Shown here piece by piece: positions 1-4,418 of a stretch of DNA of 9,341 nt; positions within the stretch are counted from its first letter, which is position 1; each line of letters opens with the position of its first letter. The DNA is from Bacteroidales bacterium UBA5371. GTDB lineage: Bacteria > Bacteroidota > Bacteroidia > Bacteroidales > P3. The notes under the pieces were generated by a model. It was not told where the DNA came from and ran no database searches. It saw only the letters and a program-made list of their open reading frames with translations. The stretch spans positions 156,287 through 165,627 of the forward strand of contig DHPF01000015.1 in the NCBI GenBank assembly GCA_002407855.1, given 5' to 3'. The translations under genes and the position numbers were made by a program.

Positions 1-210
1 AAAAATATTTCAACGCCTATTAGGATTTTTTCTAATAACTATTAGGATTTTTTCTAATAAGCGTTAGGATTCTTTCTAACGCCGTTTAAATTTATTTCAA
101 TAGTTATTAGAATCTTTTCTAACGCCGTTTAAAAAAATTCTAATAGGCGTTGAAATATTTTTTGATAGGCTTTGAACTTTTTTCAATTAGATTACAAGTT
201 TTTTTAATCA
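1..210. repeat. Tandem array of 21-22 bp T-tract units
   Basis: About nine degenerate units begin near 19, 41, 63, 84, 106, 127, 149, 171 and 192, plus a partial one at 1-18, so the array probably continues left of the window. The unit reads roughly ATTAGGATTTTTTCTAATA plus a 3-5 nt spacer such as GCC or GGC. A run of T lies at the same place in almost every unit, giving T-tracts about two helical turns apart. The arms of many units are complementary (TTAG with CTAA, or TTGAA with TTCAA). Positions 1-31 are the reverse complement of 132-162 with one mismatch (24/139). The period is not a multiple of three and no reading frame runs through it, so it is non-coding. Confidence 0.85.
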
Positions 211-211
211 T

Positions 212-243
212 AAAAAAAGACCATTCAAACTTGATGAATGGTC
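212..243 (-). terminator. Intrinsic terminator of the HU-like gene
   Basis: A perfect 9-bp stem (219-227 with 235-243) encloses a 7-nt loop. Read on the minus strand it is followed directly by seven T residues (complement of 212-218). It lies about 50 nt past the stop codon of the HU-like gene and separates that gene from the repeat array. A TTTT run at 245-248 means it might also act weakly on rightward transcripts. Confidence 0.85.
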
Positions 244-291
244 CTTTTCATTGCCATAGGGATTAGTTTCTCCCTATTGAACTACAACGCC

Positions 292-714
292 TTACGGAAT
301 TATTTCTTCCTCAGGGGTATAAAGTCCCTTGATATCCAAATTAACAAATTTTGCTTTTGCATCCTTGAGCTCTTTCCTAAATTTCACAGAAGGGCAAAAG
401 TTCACACCAAGACTACGAATGGTATCTATCGTAACCTCATCAGGAGTATCAACAGCTTTGGCAGAGATGGTCGGCTCGAAATAGCCGAGAGCTCCAAGTT
501 TAACTGTCGTACCATCAATTGTGTGGCGTTTGATAACTTTTTCCAAAGACATTAACACCGCCATAATATCGGGTTCGCTAACGGTGGTGATGTCTGCAAT
601 TTCCCCAGCAATTCTATCGAACTCAATAGGTTCGTTTCTGAATATTCTTGCCAAGTACTTTATGCCGGGAGTAGTTCCTACGGCAATTCTTCTTCTTACA
701 ATTACGAATCTCAT
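292..714 (-). CDS. HU-related DNA-binding protein, Bacteroidota extended type
   Basis: A 140-residue protein resembling the HU-like family of Bacteroidota usually annotated as a putative histone-like DNA-binding protein. Seen in the sequence: an N-terminal helical region with the pattern of an HU dimerisation part (residues 13-62), then the beta motif GTTVKLGALGYFEPT (68-82), matching the G-x-V-x-L-x-x-x-G-x-F signature of HU proteins, and a second beta segment near VNFCPSVKFRKEL (104-116). It is about 50 residues longer than classical HU, as expected for this extended family, and ends in an acidic tail (PEEEIIP). The ATG at 714 follows an A+T-rich leader without a Shine-Dalgarno sequence. 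The gene faces away from the secreted-protein genes, and an intrinsic terminator follows it. Family knowledge suggests nucleoid binding or a locus-specific architectural role; the exact target cannot be read from the sequence. Confidence 0.9.
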   Translation of the reverse strand: MRFVIVRRRIAVGTTPGIKYLARIFRNEPIEFDRIAGEIADITTVSEPDIMAVLMSLEKVIKRHTIDGTTVKLGALGYFEPTISAKAVDTPDEVTIDTIRSLGVNFCPSVKFRKELKDAKAKFVNLDIKGLYTPEEEIIP

Positions 715-1033
715 AATCTTAAAATTTTAAATTAATAAATGATAATTTTTTTGAACTAAATTTCGTACTGCAGTAATTTAAATTTTGTTCAATTAAATAA
801 TAACAAAATCTATGCCAAAGAGTTTTTTTCTTTGTTTTAAGCTAAATAAATTTTAATTTAAAAGCAATTTAACAAAAATTTAACATCACTTAAAGTGTTG
901 ATAATCAATTATTATTTTTATGAATTAGAAGTTTAAAATTATTTTAAGAGAACTTAATTTGTCATTATTAATAAATGAATTAATTCTGCACCCGTGAAAA
1001 TTGGGACTATTGAAGACAGACCCATAGCAATTT
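715..1033. other. Divergent A+T-rich intergenic region
   Basis: About 320 bp between the leftward HU-like gene and the first rightward secreted-protein gene; it should hold both promoters. I see no long open frame and no RNA gene. No exact match to the Bacteroidota TAnnTTTG promoter element is visible. TTAATTTG at 954-961 comes within one base on the plus strand, without a convincing -33 partner. A short dyad, CACTTAAAGTG at 887-897, is a possible but unsupported operator-like site. The segment at 989-1033 is less A+T-rich and resembles a leader just before ATG 1034. Confidence 0.5.
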
Positions 1034-1058
1034 ATGAAGAAAAAAACATTGAAAGTAA

Positions 1059-1820
1059 GTGCAAAGATATTTAGTTTTTATAACGATATTTTTAAGCGTT
1101 ATTGCTTTACAGGCACAGGAAACAATAATTACTATTAATCAACCTGATTCCCTTAAAGCAACCATAAGCAGCAGTCATGCAGAGGTATGCCCTGGCGACA
1201 CTGTAAGTATATCAGTTGCAATCACAGGTGGCACTCCGCCATATAAGGTAACATATAATTCAACAGACTACACCTCTTCCACAAGCCCTATTATCCTAAC
1301 CCTAAGCCCAAGTGCAACCACCACCTATTCATCGGCAAATATTCAAGTAACCGATTCTAATAATTGTCAAAGCACAATAACAGGTTCAGCAACAATAATA
1401 ATAGACTCAACCAAGCCAAGCATAACTCCTCAACCAGATTTAGAAAAATGTTTAGACAATAACTACGATGTTGTTTGGAACACCGGAGCTCCAAATAATC
1501 TTGCAACCATACCAAACTACTATACCGTAGTTGCAGGTGATATTCATGCAACCTTTACAGACAATTGTACTTGTACTACTCCAACCATAGAGTGGGAGAT
1601 ATTGAAAGATGGCACAAGGTATAACAACTATCACGGCACGGGTTTGCCCACAGCAGCTTATTTAACTGCCAATCCAATCCAATTGGAAGAGTCCTCACTC
1701 ACTTCACTTCAAAATATAGACTATACGGTTAAGATTGATGTAACAGATTGTAATGGTAACAAATCAACAATGTCTTATATCATACGAGTAGTACCGCGAC
1801 CTAAAATAACAGCACCATAA
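1059..1820 (+). CDS. Secreted Ig/SprB-like and HYR-like protein, probable 5' frameshift
   Basis: A 253-residue open frame starting at GTG 1059, directly after an in-frame TAA at 1056-1058. Residues 1-20 form a hydrophobic signal peptide ending in ALQAQ. Residues about 27-117 form an Ig-like module with VCPGD and GGTPPYKVTYN, resembling SprB-type and PKD-type repeats, and end with VTDSNNC. Residues about 118-250 resemble a HYR module: FTDNCTC, then VTDCNGNKS and a final strand IIRVVPRPKI. There is no T9SS sorting domain, no catalytic motif and no membrane anchor. A better signal peptide start, ATG 1034 (MKKKTLKVSAKIFSF), lies in another frame and would join this frame if one T were removed from the T5 run at 1075-1079. 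The start is therefore uncertain: GTG 1059 could be real, or the gene is frameshifted. The role is likely structural or adhesive at the cell surface. Confidence 0.75.
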   Translation: MQRYLVFITIFLSVIALQAQETIITINQPDSLKATISSSHAEVCPGDTVSISVAITGGTPPYKVTYNSTDYTSSTSPIILTLSPSATTTYSSANIQVTDSNNCQSTITGSATIIIDSTKPSITPQPDLEKCLDNNYDVVWNTGAPNNLATIPNYYTVVAGDIHATFTDNCTCTTPTIEWEILKDGTRYNNYHGTGLPTAAYLTANPIQLEESSLTSLQNIDYTVKIDVTDCNGNKSTMSYIIRVVPRPKITAP

Positions 1821-1915
1821 GAAAAATAAACAAAATAAAAATAGAATATTATCTAATCAATAATATATAAACAAATTAATTAATCAAATTACAAACAAAC
1901 AAAAATTTAAACAAA

Positions 1916-2947
1916 ATGAGAAAGTTTAAAATTTCAGCAGTTATTACTGCAATGGCAATGGTTATGGCTATGTTTACAGCTAATAACCTTAACGGACAAA
2001 ATTTAGGTGGAGCTATTACTTGTCCTGGTATTCAAACATTAAGTTGTACAGGTACACCAAACAGCCCAATACCTGGAACAGAGTACACTTATTCAGTGAA
2101 TGTTTCTCCAACAGGTGGTGCATACACATGGTTTGTTACCACAGATCCTAACTTTATTTCAGGTGGAGTTCTTACAACCAACAGAGAATCTGAAACAGGT
2201 AGCATTATTTTAGCAGCAGGAACAGGCTATAATGATACAGTAAACGGAACAGGTGATATTAAAATTACTTGGGAGGCTAAGCCTACATCAGGAGATGTGT
2301 TCTTAGTAATGAATTATGAAATCACCACTCCTTGTGCATCTAACAATTTAAAGGTGTTCAAAATAGACATCATAAACAACTTTGCTATTGATGTATATGC
2401 AGTTACTGACCCTACAAGTGCAACTCCTGGAACAACTCTTGGAATAACAACTCCTGGTTCTGAGCCAACACCATGTCCTTCAACAGTAACAGGGGCTACA
2501 TACAACGGAACAACAATGGTATATGATTATGGTAAAACATATTTATACTATGTTATAGCAGCTGGTAATTTCACTGATGCAGCAGCAATAAAGTTTAAAG
2601 TAAACACAACATTAGGTACAGGTCAAACAATGGCAGTTCATACAAGTGCTGATGGAACAGGAGCTTGGACAGCAGCAACTGAAACTGCTGGTGAGTATTC
2701 TGTAAATATGACAGGTTCAGGATTTGTTGCACAACAATGTGTTGTAGTAAGAGTAGAACTTACTAATGGTACTTATGAATCAACCACAGCACAATCTGTT
2801 ACCTTAGAGGCTGATGCTACAACAAATTCAGGAAACATAAATGACGTTGCTACTGATTGTACTGATGCAGCAGCTTTTGCAAAAGCATCACTTCAAACAA
2901 TTCAAGCTCGTCCTACTGTTACTGCAACAGCAGGAACATCATTATAA
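1916..2947 (+). CDS. Abundant-type secreted protein, Thr/Ala/Gly-rich
   Basis: A 343-residue protein with a signal peptide (residues 1-28, ending NLNGQ). I do not recognise a named family. Residues about 53-152 fit the module also seen near the N termini of the 225-aa and 960-aa proteins downstream: AYTWFV (69-74), then IKITWE (115-120), then TTPCASNNLKVFKIDI (137-152). The rest, about 153-343, is beta-rich, low in charge and rich in Thr, Ala and Gly. Six cysteines (36, 44, 140, 187, 275, 315) could form disulfides. There is no T9SS sorting domain; the protein ends ARPTVTATAGTSL. The start follows a very A-rich leader without a Shine-Dalgarno site, a pattern often found in well-translated Bacteroidota mRNAs. 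It lies 95 nt after the preceding gene and may share its transcript. A structural surface or extracellular subunit is my inference. Confidence 0.88.
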   Translation: MRKFKISAVITAMAMVMAMFTANNLNGQNLGGAITCPGIQTLSCTGTPNSPIPGTEYTYSVNVSPTGGAYTWFVTTDPNFISGGVLTTNRESETGSIILAAGTGYNDTVNGTGDIKITWEAKPTSGDVFLVMNYEITTPCASNNLKVFKIDIINNFAIDVYAVTDPTSATPGTTLGITTPGSEPTPCPSTVTGATYNGTTMVYDYGKTYLYYVIAAGNFTDAAAIKFKVNTTLGTGQTMAVHTSADGTGAWTAATETAGEYSVNMTGSGFVAQQCVVVRVELTNGTYESTTAQSVTLEADATTNSGNINDVATDCTDAAAFAKASLQTIQARPTVTATAGTSL

Positions 2948-3006
2948 TGCATAATAGTATGCAAACTTACTTTCTCATAAAACAAAAATATATATAGGTA
3001 GAGACA

Positions 3007-3056
3007 GGTTCTCGGCACTCCAAAACAAAGACTTTGTTTCTTTGCTGCCGAGAACC
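3007..3056 (+). other. Long hairpin downstream of the 343-aa gene
   Basis: A perfect 11-bp G+C-containing stem, GGTTCTCGGCA (3007-3017) with TGCCGAGAACC (3046-3056), encloses a second possible stem, AAACAAA (3023-3029) with TTTGTTT (3033-3039). CAAAG (3026-3030) could instead pair with CTTTG at 3040-3044. It starts about 60 nt after the stop codon. No T-run follows, so it is not a classical intrinsic terminator. It could protect the 3' end of the mRNA, attenuate read-through, or be a palindromic repeat element. Confidence 0.7.
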
Positions 3057-3399
3057 AATCCTCACCAAAATTATATTTAGTTTTAGCAAAATAGAAGTAA
3101 GATTGCGTAGGCCAATACTTTGTTCTAAAAAAATAGAATAAAGATTTGTTCCGTGTTTTATTGTTTTTAGTTTTGAACAATATTCTTGTACTATTATGAT
3201 TATATGATATCACAAAAAAAGATTTATCACCTATTTATCTATGCTGGGCATAGAAAAATATGCGAATATAATGGAAATATCTTAAAGTTATTTGCATATA
3301 GGTGGGAGAATAATGTCCATTCCAATTCAACATAAAACACAAATTTAATTATCTAATATAAAGTAAGTTATTAAAGATATAAATAAAAGTGAGTAAGCC

Positions 3400-3478
3400 T
3401 TGATAAAATTGTTCTTATATATAATGTATAGGAAATATTATAAGATATTGTATAGAAAAATATGATATAAGGCGATAG
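3400..3478 (+). repeat. Direct repeat, copy A
   Basis: Starts TTGATAAAATTGTTC and ends GGCGATAG. It is about 80-85 percent identical by eye to copy B at 3515-3592, with the starts 115 bp apart. Each copy also holds two related half-units, here TGTATAG near 3425 and again near 3449, so the repeat is nested. Confidence 0.75.
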
Positions 3479-3514
3479 CTGTGTAGAGATAAAAATGAAT
3501 TAAATAATTAAACA

Positions 3515-3592
3515 TTGATAAAATTGTCCATATATATAATGTATAGAAATACTATTAACATATTGTTTAGAAAATATGATATAGTGGTATAG
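3515..3592 (+). repeat. Direct repeat, copy B, upstream of the 225-aa gene
   Basis: Starts TTGATAAAATTGTCC and ends GTGGTATAG, 28 nt before ATG 3621, so it covers the likely promoter and leader zone. It contains TATATATAATGTATAG, shared with copy A. Its position suggests that copy A is a duplicate of the regulatory region. Confidence 0.75.
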
Positions 3593-3620
3593 TTATATAT
3601 ATAAATGCGAAAAGAAGTTA

Positions 3621-4298
3621 ATGAATAGACTAAAATACATATTATTGTTGAGAGTAGTGATAGTAATTCTATCGCTCTTGGCTGTGCATAATGCAACGGC
3701 TCAACAAACTGTGTATGTAGGTCAAACATCATCTTTGGGAGTAGTTCAACAACCGGGCAACACTTATTTATGGGAATTATATGATAGTGTAGATGGAATA
3801 AATCTTGCTACAACTCCGGGCAATTGTCCTTTAACTAAGGCAAATTTTGTTAATGGAATAAACGATTCTAATGAAGTAGTAGTTCAATGGAATGTAGCGG
3901 GCACTTATTTCTATAAGGTAACAGCAATTGATACTTGTGCCAACAATATAAAGGTTGGAAAGATGACAGTCTTGCCAACAGGTGCTGATGTATCAATGTC
4001 TCTTGCCCCTGCTTCAATATGCGTTGGAGATACTTCTATTCTTACTCTAACATTTACAGGAACACAACCATTCACTTTCAAACTTCAAATTGACGATGGA
4101 GCAACTCAAATAGAGCAAATCTACTCCAATATTACAACTAATACCTATACCATTGATTTAAACCCTACCACAACCACAACTTACACTGTTTTGGAAATAA
4201 CCGATGCTAATGGAACTAATTTGAATCCTGCAAGTGCGGTAACACTAACAGTTCAACCTAATCCAACTAACTCACCAATTTATAAATACACACCTTAA
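3621..4298 (+). CDS. Secreted two-module Ig-like protein
   Basis: A 225-residue protein with a signal peptide (residues 1-28, cleavage near ATAQ/Q). Module 1, residues about 29-117, has NTYLWELYD (47-55), VVVQWNVAGTYFYKV (87-101) and DTCANNIKVG (104-113). It matches the N-terminal module of the 960-aa protein in pattern, and the two signal peptides share LKYIL, so this gene may be a shortened paralogue of it. Module 2, about 123-212, has ICVGDTSILTLTFTGTQPF (133-151) and TTTTTYTVLEITDANG (183-198), an Ig-like fold of the kind seen in the first module of the 253-aa protein. It ends at VQPNPTNSPIYKYTP, where other proteins of this type have an inter-domain linker, and has no T9SS sorting domain. 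A purine stretch AAAAGAAG (3610-3617) lies just before the ATG. No enzymatic motif is visible; a structural role is likely. Confidence 0.88.
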   Translation: MNRLKYILLLRVVIVILSLLAVHNATAQQTVYVGQTSSLGVVQQPGNTYLWELYDSVDGINLATTPGNCPLTKANFVNGINDSNEVVVQWNVAGTYFYKVTAIDTCANNIKVGKMTVLPTGADVSMSLAPASICVGDTSILTLTFTGTQPFTFKLQIDDGATQIEQIYSNITTNTYTIDLNPTTTTTYTVLEITDANGTNLNPASAVTLTVQPNPTNSPIYKYTP

Positions 4299-4347
4299 CA
4301 CTCTATGAATACAAATATTACTAATAAAACAAGCGTTTATATAAAAC

Positions 4348-4371
4348 ACTAATACTAATACTAATACTAAT
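4348..4371 (+). repeat. Hexanucleotide repeat (ACTAAT)4
   Basis: Four perfect ACTAAT copies sit in the 120-bp gap between the 225-aa and 960-aa genes, ending 47 nt before ATG 4419. A repeat here could vary promoter spacing or leader length by slippage. No function can be shown from one sequence. Confidence 0.85.
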
Positions 4372-4418
4372 GTTAAACCTTTTAATGATATTAGAAATTA
4401 AAGGAATTAATTATTAAA

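Larger units (their letters stand above)
2948..3620. other. 673-bp non-coding spacer with structured and repeated DNA
   Basis: No credible gene is present. The left part holds a strong hairpin (3007-3056) and a small one (CTATGC/GCATAG, 3239-3253). The right part holds two copies of a ~79-bp A+T-rich block (3400-3478 and 3515-3592), the second ending 28 nt before the next start codon. Its length and structure suggest that gene 2 and the downstream genes are expressed separately. No exact TAnnTTTG promoter was found. Confidence 0.6.

Noticed and set aside
1..210. CRISPR array
   Set aside because: Units repeat directly at 21-22 bp with only 3-5 nt between arms; there are no unique 25-40 nt spacers and no cas genes.
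238..555. Rightward 105-residue open frame opposite the HU-like gene
   Set aside because: Antisense shadow of a clear HU-like protein; starts inside the terminator hairpin and has no recognisable motif.
2902..3213. Leftward 103-residue open frame across the end of the 343-aa gene and the spacer
   Set aside because: It runs antisense to a real coding end and through the 3007-3056 hairpin, has a composition driven by A+T-rich DNA (many K, N, F, Y), and shows no domain, signal or conserved motif.
3239..3253. Small hairpin CTATGC/GCATAG as a terminator
   Set aside because: Only 6 bp with no following T-run on the plus strand; on the minus strand the T-run is present but follows no gene.
3515..3550. 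Sigma70-like promoter TTGATA ... TATAAT in copy B
   Set aside because: Spacing is only 14 bp, and the main Bacteroidota sigma factor prefers TTG/TAnnTTTG; the matches are expected in such A+T-rich DNA.
3605..3628. Upstream ATG before the 225-aa gene as an alternative start
   Set aside because: It is out of frame and stops after seven codons; ATG 3621 directly precedes a good signal peptide.
4299..4418. Continuation of the 225-aa protein past its stop by frameshift
   Set aside because: Frame translation after the stop gives short, non-domain-like sequence ending soon; no Ig-like strand motif is found in the gap.
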